Assembly (NCBI GenBank): GCA_900095095.1
Contig: FMBT01000369.1
Coordinates: 1 to 64,000, forward strand
Source of the DNA: Fragilariopsis cylindrus CCMP1102
Taxonomy: Eukaryota; Bacillariophyta; Bacillariophyceae; Bacillariales; Bacillariaceae
Reading direction: 5' to 3'
Length of the DNA: 64,000 nt
In this document: piece by piece, positions 8,257 through 19,735 of the stretch
Layout: each line of letters begins with the position of its first letter
Position numbering within the stretch: position 1 is the stretch's first letter
Made by a program: the position numbers and the translations under genes
Notes under the pieces: model-generated
Databases searched by the model: none
The model's input: the letters and a program-made list of their open reading frames with translations, nothing else
Told to the model about the DNA's origin: nothing

Positions 8257-9849
8257 GTATTACAGGATAATTAATTTAAGCGAAAATTTGCGCGCATAAT
8301 GAAATCTTAGGGGAGATAATTAATTAGAATATATTTTATTATTTTATTATTATAAAAAACAGGGGGGCCCCAATAACTTCAAGAGGGTCAACTAAAAAAT
8401 AATGGACATCTACTGTAGAGTTCTCGTTGTTTTCGTTAGCTAAATCGAATTTAATGTATTTACTTACTTAATAGCTGTTAATGGTGCGAATTCACTGATA
8501 TTAATAATTGTTGTATTTTGCAGTAGCGACAGACAGTGAGAAGTTTCTTCATGTCGCGCCTGAATTAGCCATTTCTACTAATTAGTGTGCTATCAAAATT
8601 ACAATAGCGGGTACATACGGCAATGATGACAAATGAATGAGTACTTTATTCATTTTCTTATCAATTGAAAAATATTTTTATTATTGTTAGTAAGAAGAGA
8701 CACACTTGAAGCAATTTTGAGTTAAATTACTGTTCATTGTTAAGTCTGTTACGGGTCGTTGTTTCAGCAGCATTTAACATCGTCATCATTTGAGTTGATT
8801 GACATAAAACTTATACTTATTACAATCAAGAATGAACAAGTACTGTAATAATAATAATCAGATCGTGTACGGCATGCAATGCATCATGAAGCCGAGACTC
8901 CAATCAAAACCTAGTCGCGATGTATTTTATTCTAGTCTCAAAGCTGTCCATAAATATAATGACTCATTCATGTTCGTTAGCAGAGTACAAAGAAATACTA
9001 AATACTAAATACAGCATTAAAAAGTATGTATGCAATATTTCGACGAGGCATGCAATATTACGACGAGCGCATTTTCACACACAACTACAAGAACTTCATT
9101 ACTTAACGTGATTTCAGTCCGTGATAATTCACACACTTAGGGGACTGTACTATTTCTTCTTTTCGAACATAAATTGTTGCATTAAATAAAAAAAAAACAT
9201 CTTCAAAAAAAAAATATGTCATGACTTTTTCAAATAAAAAAAGAAGAATTCAACAATATAGGAATGGCGCTATCTAGACTTCCATCGAAGTAGTAGAGAG
9301 AGAGAGAGAGACAGTGGCTGGTAGTTTTAAGAAACAAAGCGAAGCGTAAGGAGGAAACGCCGACACCATCCTTTTTCTATCTAGGGCCACTTGTTAGGGC
9401 TAGTTCTTAATTGTTCACAAAAGAAATAAAAGTAAGTTTAATCACAAAAAAAAACTTTCAATTTTACAATCATACCGGTACTGGTAGTCGAACCAAACCA
9501 AACCAAACCAAACGAGATAGAGAAGAGGTGAGAGATGATTAAGGCGAACTGGAAACTTCCTTGTTGTCTAGTGTCTTGTCTTGTCTTAGCAGCTATTCAT
9601 CAATCACTCGCTTCTCCGTTGTCCCCATTATCCGTACCAAAAAAAACGCCTTTTAAATTCTATTAACAATAACAACAACAGCAATCTAACACATCTCCTT
9701 CTCTCTCTCTCTCTCTCTCTCTTCCAAAAATGTTGTTTGTATAGATAACATTGCAGTACTGCTGATAATAATAATACGGTTGGTACTTACTTAGCAGTGT
9801 GCGGGCACGGTCTGTTAGTTACGAAGTACAGTACTACAGCACAGTCAGT

Positions 9850-11164
9850 ATGTCATCCAATAAATCATTAGCTATTCAGGATACGAATATTACTATTACT
9901 AGTAAAACGAATAAGTTGCTATTAGAAGAATTGAAACAATTGACTGCTGAAAACCGTAATTTAGTTCAAGAAGAGATACATGGTGTATCATCCTGTGCTA
10001 TTTCTGAAGTAGAAACAACATCAATATCATCATCAGTATCATCAGTATCATCATCAACATCAAAGTTGAATTCAAAGTGTACGACTACCGGTACAGGAGA
10101 AGATAGTTGCTGTTGCTCGGCAATACAAGAAAATGGATTAAAACAATTAGATATTGAAATACACACAATCCGTGAAGAAATTTTATCGAATAATAATTCC
10201 ACAACACCACATGAATCCAAAGATGGTAATACGTATAATGAAACAATATGGTCCTATCTATGTTTAGAAGATAAGAATAATAAGAATACAGATACTGCTA
10301 CAAGTACTGTTGATAGTCCTACAACTACAGATACTAGTAGTACAACCGCAGCAGCTTCAACAACAGATGCAATAGCTACAGAAGCAACAGCAGCAGCAGC
10401 AACTACTACTACTACTAATCAAACTACTCCAACTCACGACCAACAAAAAAGTTTATATTCTTATATATATCATAAGACATTTCGTTTGAAATTTTTAAGA
10501 GCTGATATGTATGATGCACGAAAAGCAGCACATCGATACCTACGGTGCTTAGAATGTTTATTACAATATTTTGGTTCGTATGCCTTTCAACGTCCATTAT
10601 TATATAATGATTTATGTAACAAATCACAGGATGCCATCAAGATGGGATATGTGCAAGTATTACCCTCTCGTGATCGTGCTGGACGTCTCGTGGTGTTTGT
10701 ACAAGATGCCATGAATCAAACTACGGGACATAATATGTCTATTATATTAAAAGTATTTACCTATATATTCTTAGTAGTATCCGAAGATATCTCTACACAA
10801 AAAAATGGTGTGATTTTTATCTTTAGTACCGATGAAAAAGCCTTTAATATGGTACAAAATATAAATGATCGGAAAGAATATGCCCTATATCGAGAGGGTA
10901 GTCCAGTACGACGTTCCTGTACCCATTTTTGTTTGCCGGAAACAAATAATATTAAAATGAAACATATTCGATCTGTAATTATGTTAGCAATGTCCAAAGA
11001 AGAACGTGTTCGTACACGTATCCATATGGATGGTAAGTTTTTACATTGTAGCAAAACCAAAAACGAACCGGAGATGAACAGCTACTACAACGAGAACTAA
11101 ACGTCCGCGAAAACAGAAACAGTAGGAAACGTCGTACTGTTTATCCGAATCTAACCCCCATTCG

Positions 11165-11195
<31 letters not shown>

Positions 11196-12617
11196 CATCC
11201 CTCCACCCACTTCTATACAGGATTAACAACAGAAACACAATCGAAATTAATGACATTTGGTATACCTATACATGAATTACCAATAACAAGTTCCGGTCAG
11301 ATGAAAAAGAAACATCATTTACAATGGATCAAAGCCCGAAAAATTATTGATAAGTCACGTATGAAATGTTTAGAACTATGTTATAGTAAAAAAACGAAAC
11401 AATATGAACAACGTCAGGTAGTGGCATCATTATTACTGGAACGTCAAGCGGCTGCTACATTTTTACTGGAACAACAACAACAACAATTACAACTAAATCA
11501 ACAATTTAATGCTGCTTTCAACAACAATTTTCATCATGAGCATACTAATTATTATCATCAAGCTGCTGCTGCTGCTGCTGCTAATCAACAACAACAACAA
11601 CTTCAAGCTGCTGCTAATCAACAACAACAACTACAAGTGCAACAACTAGTTCAGCGTTATTCTAATGGAGGAGGATCGTCGTCGTCCACGTGCACCATCA
11701 ATGGTAGTCATGATCCTAATGATCATAACGGTTCTGGTCATGATCATATATGTGATTCTGAATCATTGTGTTGTACGTATCCAACATATGATGAATATTT
11801 AAGTGAATTAGATATTGAACCAATTATGCATCCAATGATTAATGATGTTTTATTTAGTAAAGGTGGAAAGAATGTCACACATTATGGTAACATTGAATTT
11901 AGTGATTTAATGAAACGTAGTTTATTACAATATGTTGCAATAGGTAGTGGTGGTGTACCAACAGGTGGTGGTGGTGATTGTGGTGTACCACATGCAGCTA
12001 CTACTCGTATTACTATGACTCCTGCTATACATCATCAGGATCGTGCACAACGTAAGGCAATCCGACAAGCTATTGTGGATGAGATACAATCCAGAGGTGG
12101 ACGATTTTTAACCACCAACAAATGTTCTGTGAAAGCAACAGGATGTTGGATTGAAATTGATCCAGGTCCAGATTTACATGATCGTATTGCAACATCCTTA
12201 TATGATCATAAAAGACGATTAGCTGTTAAATTAAAAATTAAAACAAGTAATTGCTTTAGTATTGGTAGCGGAAGTGGAAATGGTAGTGTCGGTGGTGGTG
12301 CCGGTGCTAATAGTGCAACATCAACAGCACCAACGGCTACGTATACTACTATTACCGCGGGACATGAAGGAATAACAGCACCAACAGCCCATGCTGATAC
12401 TCATGCTGCTAAACATTCTCCAACTAGTAGTAAACGACGCAAACTCAATAATGATTATAACCATGATGATGATGACGATAACGCTGATGAACTTCAATCT
12501 ATTCTGGTCGATGTTCGTTCATCATCATTATCATCGGCATCATTAGCATCATTAGTGTCATCGGCATCATCGGAATTGGCATCATCGGAATTGGGCATTC
12601 CTAATCATTGTTTTTGA
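9850..12617 (+). CDS. Sec14/CRAL-TRIO-like protein fused to a DUF6824-like domain
   Basis: Two exons, 9850-11032 and 11221-12617; the intron (GTAAGT...CAG, 188 nt) has a long CT tract and joins ...RIHMDG to LTTETQSKLMTFGIP without loss of frame, giving 859 residues. Residues ~1-195 are low-complexity. About 198-420 (FLRADMYDARKAAHRYL, RPLLYNDL, VLPSRDRAGRLVVF) matches the Sec14-like pattern common in diatoms. After a poly-Gln/Ala stretch, about 597-735 (NDVLFSKGGKNVTHYGNIEFSDLM, later DEIQSRGGRFLT and GCWIEIDPG) matches the DUF6824 pattern (DVLxGRGxxxxxHxGNxxF...SGGRFL), which may act in transcription. CRAL-TRIO folds bind lipids, so the fusion could link lipid sensing to gene control; that is inference. 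ATG 9850 is the first Met of the frame; upstream codons in frame lack ATG. Confidence 0.78.
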
Positions 12618-14361
12618 TAATAATGGTCAAGAGGTAAGTGGTGATGGCATTGGACGAAGGAATGAATGATCAACAGGAACTATAACGATGGTCGACGACG
12701 ACGTCGACGTCGACGTTATCAATCAATTTAAGATAACAAACGAGAACAATCACAAAAATAAATTTTATATTCTATTTCCTAATAAGGAAGAATTTTTGAA
12801 TGAACTGAATACACACATATTTTTATACATATCATAATAACATTTTATACGCAACATACATATTAATAATACCTCAAATTTTGAAACAAGCAACAGAAGA
12901 CAAAAACACCAGTAATAACACACACACACACACACACGATTTTTAAATTAAAGAAAAGAATTCAAATAAAACTAACTAATTAACAATAACACACACCATC
13001 ACACGCAACGGCGGCGAGCACTTATTACGAACTTACATACACACATCAGACGAATAAAGAAATAACAATAACAACATTTTACTGTCTATCACTGAACTGT
13101 ATGACTTCTAGACTAGACTAGTATATTCTTATGTCCTGTTATATACTACTCATTGTTTCTCTATCACTATAGCTACTGTGTGTACATAGATACCGTATAC
13201 TCAGTAGTAGTAGTAGTAGTATCAGACTACAGTATACTCAGTATCCAAAAACGCTGCACGGAAGGATTACGATCACAGTCAGTTCTCTCCTTATTTGTAG
13301 CTTGTATTTGTGTATTTGTATTTGATCTAGATTTGGAATTGCAAGTGAATGGCGGATGGAACGTCAAAGTGAATTGCGGATGGAACGTCAAAGTAGAATG
13401 GTACCGTCAAGCAATTAGTGTGATATGTTTCTTCGTTCTTCTCTTTATTCGAAATGCTGCACATAGAATTACAGTATTTCAGTGAGATAAAAGAAAATAA
13501 TGAATGAACTACAAATTAATTAATTAATGTGATGTGCATGGAAGAATGAATGAATATATCTTTATTAAATGAGCACGCGTATTTATGTAGCACGGTAGGC
13601 AGGCAACTCGTGCACCTAAAATGAGCACGCGCATTTTATGTAGAATGAATGAATCAATCAATCAATCACAGTAACTTACAATTGATAATCGCACTGTTGA
13701 TACGCATCAGTATCGTACTAAGGTAGTACTAGTAGTACTCCTGTAAGCAATATTTAGAAATTCGGCTCGACTCAATCGACTCACAGTACCAACTCCAGGG
13801 GTAACAATTATTTTGTAGGAACCCAAACGCTTGGGTTAAAAAGCGTGCAACTGCGAGAGCTCGTCAAAAAAGCGTACAGTATGCAGGGCCTTCCGTTAGT
13901 TTTTAGAAACACTAAATTAGATCCAAAAATCAGTCGTGTTTAAATTTTGAGTCAAAATATAAAACGTTAAAAACGGTTATCGGCGTTATAACAAGGGAAC
14001 AACTTGTTCTCTTGTTTATCAAACAAGGAACACATACCATACCGTATAAAAAAAAGACGGAATGTAAAAAATTCACATCACAAATTCATTTTACCCCATC
14101 TCATATGCAGGAATCCACTCTTATTTAGGAAACCCGTACCGTCTCGTACCTATTACGAAAGTACAGAACGGAGGCTGCTTCTTATTCTTATTCTCAATAC
14201 CGTCTCGTACCTATTACGAAAGTACAGAATGGAGGTTGCTTCTTATTCTTAATCTCCACGACTAAACAATAACTATCTCCTCCTAGCGATGAACAGCGTG
14301 TTTCTTCCTCTTGCCCCATCATAATTATATCTTAACAGAATAGAACCATTGCGATAATAGT
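12618..14361. other. Intergenic interval with short repeats
   Basis: No convincing gene. Visible items: a GACGTCGACGTC palindrome near 12695, a CA microsatellite (about 12920-12937), two copies of AAATGAGCACGCG followed by ATTT (about 13568 and 13618), a 7-bp-stem hairpin AACCCAA/TTGGGTT at 13820-13837, and a 61-bp tandem duplication just before the next gene. Confidence 0.55.
14137..14262. repeat. 61-bp tandem duplication
   Basis: TACCGTCTCGTACCTATTA starts at 14137 and again at 14198, with the following ~40 bp also repeated (two or three mismatches). It ends about 100 bp before the ATG of the membrane protein at 14362, so it may lie in that gene's promoter or leader. Confidence 0.85.
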
Positions 14362-15756
14362 ATGTACTGTACCACCAGCAATAAAAACAACAAGAACCAT
14401 GGTGGCGCGTCATTATTTTCGTCAACCAGCTGGATCGCTGCTGCAACGATCATTGCTCTGGCATTGTGCGTGCAGACAACCATGGCAGCAGATTGGTACG
14501 ACGATACCAAACGCATGGCGTGCATGAAAGCAACGAATGCCTACTTTGTAAACGACCACGCCATTGGGGAATCGATTAGCATGTCTATATTTAAGCTCAT
14601 GAAGATTGAGATTCTGACCAAGACCAATGCAATTATTGTGACCCGACAGAGTTATCCGGGTGGTGAATTTTTGGACAATTATCAACAAGCTTGTGAATCT
14701 GTCGGCGGAATATTAAGTGTCTTTTCGGGAACTTTTGATTGTGAAAGTCAAAAGGAAGACGTTCGTATTGTCAACACAACCGTCATTCAAGTCAATACTG
14801 CCACCTGTTTCCCACCGGGTGAGGAGTGTAGCGACTATGCTACGCTAGCCGATGGAGGAATGCAATGGAATATGGATATGCAAGCCGTCTTTCAAAATAA
14901 ATGTACGGGGCGAGAAGGTGACATTGACGTTCCATTGTCGGTCATTCATACCACCATGCCAGAAGGAGAACCCAATTTTGTTGATTTAAGTGTGGCATTC
15001 AATGGTCAGCAACAAAGAAATTGCATGGACGCCTTTCGAGCGTCCATCAGTCTCGACAGTACAGACGACTTGACCGATGCCGCCTTGCATCACAATTTGG
15101 GCCAAATGCAAATCGATATTATTCAAAGTACTCCTACTGTACTCACCAATTACGAATGGTATCCGGGTGCGGAGGATGCAGGTGTCATCAATTACAAGAA
15201 ATTGTGCAACGAATCGGGCGGTCGATTCGTGACCTTTAGTGGAGTTTTGGATTGTTTAGGCATCGGTGATAGCAACCAGGGTGATAAAACGACCACGGTC
15301 TACGACCAAGCGGCCACTTGTTTTCCAGCAGCCGACGCCTGTAATGAATATACACTGTCGCAATGGAAGGTAGACACACAGATGAAATACAGTTCCTGTA
15401 CCGTGCGAGGCGACGATACAAGTGACGCAACAACACCATTTCCTCCTCCTACTACTACCAATACGGACGGGATCGTTACATCTACTACAGCGACTGCTTC
15501 AGAGACCTCGACGAATTTTGCCCAACTACTTTTCGGAATATTTATGACTTTGGTGGTTGTCACCGTCATGGCAATGACATTGGCGCTACTACTTGTGCTC
15601 CATCAAAAGAAGAAACAGCAAAACCAGATGGAATGCGAGCTCAGTAAGCAGGCCACCACCCACTTTCAACAACACGCTGTAGATGATGATGGTGACGTCG
15701 ATGATGCCTTCGTCGGTCAAGTGGAGGATGGTCAAGCAACAAAAGAATTGGTCTGA
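14362..15756 (+). CDS. Type I membrane protein with duplicated Cys-containing ectodomain
   Basis: 464 residues; family not recognised. A signal segment lies at ~22-42 (WIAAATIIALALCVQTTMAA). Two related extracellular blocks follow: ~50-180 (ACMKATNAYF... YPGGEFLDNYQQACESVGGI... SGTFDC... ATCFPPGEEC) and ~220-355 (NCMDAFRAS... YPGAEDAGVINYKKLCNESGGRF... SGVLDC... ATCFPAADAC). The shared cysteines suggest the same disulfide plan in each. A Thr/Pro-rich stalk (~360-385) leads to a membrane helix at ~390-415 (LLFGIFMTLVVVTVMAMTLALL) and a short basic then acidic tail. It is probably a cell-surface protein; ligand and role are unknown. ATG 14362 opens the frame; a 61-bp tandem repeat lies just upstream. 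Confidence 0.8.
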   Translation: MYCTTSNKNNKNHGGASLFSSTSWIAAATIIALALCVQTTMAADWYDDTKRMACMKATNAYFVNDHAIGESISMSIFKLMKIEILTKTNAIIVTRQSYPGGEFLDNYQQACESVGGILSVFSGTFDCESQKEDVRIVNTTVIQVNTATCFPPGEECSDYATLADGGMQWNMDMQAVFQNKCTGREGDIDVPLSVIHTTMPEGEPNFVDLSVAFNGQQQRNCMDAFRASISLDSTDDLTDAALHHNLGQMQIDIIQSTPTVLTNYEWYPGAEDAGVINYKKLCNESGGRFVTFSGVLDCLGIGDSNQGDKTTTVYDQAATCFPAADACNEYTLSQWKVDTQMKYSSCTVRGDDTSDATTPFPPPTTTNTDGIVTSTTATASETSTNFAQLLFGIFMTLVVVTVMAMTLALLLVLHQKKKQQNQMECELSKQATTHFQQHAVDDDGDVDDAFVGQVEDGQATKELV

Positions 15757-17061
15757 GTTGCTGCCTTCCCGCGGACTAAAAAAAACTACAAACCTTACTA
15801 GTAGATACTACTTACTTTGTGTGTACCTACGTATAGTACTCTCTAGAAGCAGGATTATACAGTACAGTACAGTACAGTAGCTCCTTATTACTAGGTGCTG
15901 TCACCATCTATTTGCTAGCTAGCTGGCTAGCTAACTAGTTGGCTACTGGTACAGACGGTTGTCGTTCGTGTGCTGTTAGACTTCATCGTAGCTATATAGT
16001 AAAGTAGAAATGCACCTTACATCAAGTGAGAAAAGGAGATGGCTACTATACATACTCGTAACTTATTGGTTTGTTTGACACTACTTAGAACTACTGTAGT
16101 AGAGCACTTGAGGACTACCTTGTTGCTGTACAGTAGGTCCTGTTCCTACAGTACTCTTTTTCTGTTGTTGTTCCACCCTGAAGATTCTCTCTCTCTTTTG
16201 GCTTCGATGGCAAAAAATTGAATGACATAGATTAGCTTCTTTTTAATTTTAATTCTTCGCCGAAACGAAACACGCTTGGTACAAGACTGGAAGCAGGGGT
16301 AATAAATTTTTTGAGGGTTGCGCCACGAACAAAAATTCTCGCGGTGCATGTTTGTTGGCCAAAAAGATAAAAAGTTGTCCCCAGCTGATTTTTTTTCAAT
16401 CACAATTCACTAGACATTACTAGTAAAACTATAGAACTTTCAACAGCATGCAACTTACAAATTGTTTATTTTAAATTGAAATTTAAATATGTTTCCTCCT
16501 AGAACTATTTTTAACCATGAGTAGGACTATACTAACTGTTTCTGTTTAATACAAGTGTAATGTAAAGTCATTTTTGATTGTAAATTGCATGAATTATGCA
16601 GTTGTTTTTTTCAGTTAGTTTTTAAGAACAAATCGTGACTTAATTTCGTGGGACTCAAACACTAAATTCACTGTAAAAAACAACTTCATAATTCATGCAA
16701 GTAGTAGCTACCGTACTTCCTCCGTGTGCAACGCTTGTTTCGTACGCGCTATCGACTGAAAATATTTTAACACGTTCAACGACGAGATTTGCAAGGAGGA
16801 TGAGGGAAACTTGTGACTTTAACCCTCTATTTTGTGATGTAATTCAGTTAGAAGTTCTTGAAACAAAGTAATTAATTGTCAGAGGATAAGCAAAGAATGA
16901 CAAGAAACCAAATAATAAGAGAGAGAGAGATTAGAGATAGGTAGAGGTCAGAAAGAGATAGAGAATAGAAAGGAAAGAGAGAGTGAAAAGTTATTAACCG
17001 CGACGGGGGAACAACCACCACCACCACTGACGATAACATATACTGTAGAAAAAGCATCATA
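15757..17061. other. Intergenic interval
   Basis: No convincing gene. It holds a foldback at 16585-16700 and a GA-rich stretch (about 16915-16985) that probably lies in the promoter or 5' leader of the gene at 17062. Small frames near 15.7-16.4 kb show no family pattern. Confidence 0.55.
16585..16700. repeat. Foldback with ~26-bp inverted arms
   Basis: TTGCATGAATTATGCAGTTG plus a T run (16585-16611) is matched in reverse by 16675-16700, with one internal mismatch, around a spacer of about 63 bp. It could be a small MITE-like element or a hairpin transcript. No target-site duplication was evident by eye. Confidence 0.6.
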
Positions 17062-19508
17062 ATGACGACGGAGGAGGACAAAGCTAATACTATAAAAGAC
17101 AACGACAGTACTAATACTAATTATAATGCAGCTGACAATGACAATGACAATGACAATGACGACGAAGAACATCAGCGTCAACATCAGAATGAGCAGAATG
17201 AGCAGAATGAGCAACAGTTAGTGTTATTTGAATCATTACTAATAAAACGAATTGTGAAATTTTTAAATTATAAACCATATGATTTTGCTATAACACTGTT
17301 GCCACCACCATCATCGCAATCATCATCGCAATCACAATCATCGCCATTAGTAGTATCCTGTGATGAAACGATTAATGATGATGAAGAAGATGATAATAAT
17401 AATTCATTACTTTTATCATTAACACCTGAATATCGAAACTTACTAGAAACATCTATTATGTTGATCCGTGAGGAGGAGGAAGAGGAGGAGGAGGACGTCG
17501 TCAACGAAAATGATAATAATGATAATACCCCAAAAGCAACAGCTACTACTACAGCTGCTATTACTACAGCTACAGCTAAATATCATCTTGGATTAGAAGC
17601 ACAACATTTACCTTTCATTGCTAAAAAAATTCGTAAAGTTTATCATACCACAAAAATGAAAATGAAAGAATCAAAAGCAAAAGCAATGAAAAAAGACAAC
17701 ATCACCAACAACAACAATAGAAATAGAAATGAAGAAGAAGTAGAAGAAGAAACAGTGACGAATGTACTACTATTTAATATAACATCGTGTTTACTATTAA
17801 TTCAACCAGATCATTCTACAGTATGGTCTGATCGACGTCGATGTTTACTATCTCAAATACAAAGAATAATGGAAACGACGCAACTGCAAAATAATAATTC
17901 GGAACAAGAAGAAGAAGAAAAAAAAGAAAATGAAATATTATTATTAATGTGGTACAATGAATTAGATTATTTAGATTTGTTGATGACACAACATTCAAAA
18001 GCGTACGTATTTTCGATCTGCTGCTGCTGCTGCTGCTGCTATTTATCGGACATTGCTGTTTTGTATTATTGTTGCTCACTTTCTCTATTTCACTCTCTCT
18101 CTCTCTCTCTTTCTCTGCTTATACTCAAATACAATAATATATTCAAAAAAGACCTTCTTCTTGGGCACATAGAAAATATGTATTACGTCAACTACTATCT
18201 TTACATAATGAACACCACCAACAAGAAAAAGCTCAATCATTAGATGGTAATATGACATCTATACAAGATTTAGTAATGAAAGAAGTTAATGGTATATGTA
18301 GTAGTGTTGCAGAAAAGTATCCAAAAAATTATTATGCATGGACGCATCGGATATATGTTGTATCAGAATTATTATTATCAACAGTGTTCATCAAAAACAA
18401 TACTATTAACAATTATATTGATATTGTTATCGGTACTATTAGTAACATATCCAAATTTTTAGAAATAGAACTAAAAGAGAAAATGTATAATGAATGGTTA
18501 CCTACACATCCAACAGATCATTCTGCTATACATTATACATGTCAAATATTAGATTCTTTGTTTGATAGTTTAAACCAAAAAGAAGAATACTATCTCCTAT
18601 ATATAATGAAAAAGTTTGATGATAATGACTACAGAGAAGAACTACATCATTATCAACAACTAAAACATCTACACGCGGAAGTAGTCAAGAAGAAATACGA
18701 ATTATCAATTTTAGCATTGAAACAAGTCCAGATATTGCTATCAAAGTACTATCAATCATCAAATCCAAATTCAAATTCAAATTGTGATTGTAATTGTAGT
18801 GAAAGTTTATGGATATTACGTCGTATGACATGTCAAATAATATGGAAACATTCATCATCATCATCATCGTATATCGTCATCAAACACCACGAGGATGAGA
18901 ATGAGAATAAGAAGGAGTCATTGAGGAGGAGGATGATGATGAGACAATTGGTTCGAAATGATATAAAATCTGTTATAGATTCATTGAATATCAATGCAAG
19001 ATTATCATCGTCATCATCAGATAAAGAAGAAGAAGACTCATTGTTCTCATTATCGTTATCGCAACTAGTTGGGGCTGCTAGTAATGCTAATGGTGATGAC
19101 GAAAAAATAGATGCGATTAGTAATACAAATAATATTCACGCTTGGACTTTTTTAGCCTGGTGCATAGTAAACATTATAAATATTGATGGTGATAATAACA
19201 ATGACAATAGCAATGGCAACGACAATGAAAAAACAAAAAGACCATCGTTTTCGTTGTCGTCATTCAGCAGCACTACTACTTTATTCACTCACGACATACG
19301 AGAAACTGTTATGCGTCGTCTACAAGGAGCAGAAGCGAGAGCAACATCAACAGCAACTGCAACTGCCACAGCTGCAAATAATGATGGATCTACTGCTGAT
19401 GCTACGGCTACGGCAGCAACGACTACTACTACTGCTACTAGTACAACGGCACAGCATAATACTAGGCTATGGACATCGTCCTCGTCACCAAATCTATTAT
19501 TATTATAG
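17062..19508 (+). CDS. Protein prenyltransferase alpha-subunit repeat protein, PTAR1-like
   Basis: Two exons, 17062-18002 and 18152-19508, with a 149-nt intron (donor GTACGT, CT-rich interior), giving 765 residues. The junction restores a classic prenyltransferase-alpha repeat: ...HSKA then PSSWAHRKYVLRQLL. Other landmarks parallel human PTAR1 in the same order: LGLEAQHLPFI (cf. LGVESWCVKFL), LLLIQPDHSTVWSDRR (cf. LLLLNPDFTTAWNVRK), KYPKNYYAWTHRIYV (cf. RYPSNYNAWSHRIWV) and PTDHSAIHY (cf. VSDHSGFHY). PTAR1 relatives share the fold of farnesyl/geranylgeranyl transferase alpha subunits; in animals PTAR1 takes part in Rab geranylgeranylation. The protein is roughly twice the human length because of acidic and Ser/Ala/Thr insertions and a low-complexity C-terminus. 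ATG 17062 is the first Met after the GA-rich leader. Confidence 0.82.
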
Positions 19509-19735
19509 TTCATTTTGAGGATGAGAATGAGAGAGAAGAGAAATAAGTTGATAGTGGTATTATATAATAAAATTTTAGTACTATTTGAAAACTTGGTTTT
19601 GTTTTTCTATGCATTTATTTTTGCTTTTTTGTCACATAATATGAGTTGGTGTGTTTCTCTATTTCTCTACCTACGTTTGTCTCTCTTGTTTAATCGCTGC
19701 TGTTGTCGTCTGCCTGCCAGCCTGACATCAATTAA

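Larger units (their letters stand above)
6617..9849. other. Gene-poor interval
   Basis: About 3.2 kb with no convincing intact gene. It holds two decayed coding relics (described separately), A/T runs, a short GA repeat near 9295-9312 and a CT repeat near 9703-9722 that probably falls in the 5' region of the gene at 9850. Short open frames here show no family pattern. Confidence 0.6.

Noticed and set aside
9799-9849. Earlier start for the Sec14-like protein
   Set aside because: The upstream in-frame codon is GTG; the first ATG is at 9850.
13153-13485. 110-residue frame
   Set aside because: Biased Val/Cys/Phe composition, a WNVKVNCGWNVKV duplication from a short DNA repeat, and no family pattern or neighbouring exon.
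6880-16395. Similarity between about 6886-6950 and 16319-16380
   Set aside because: Shared words (CGGTGCAT, GATAAAAAG) exist but the alignment needs many gaps; too weak to call a repeat family.
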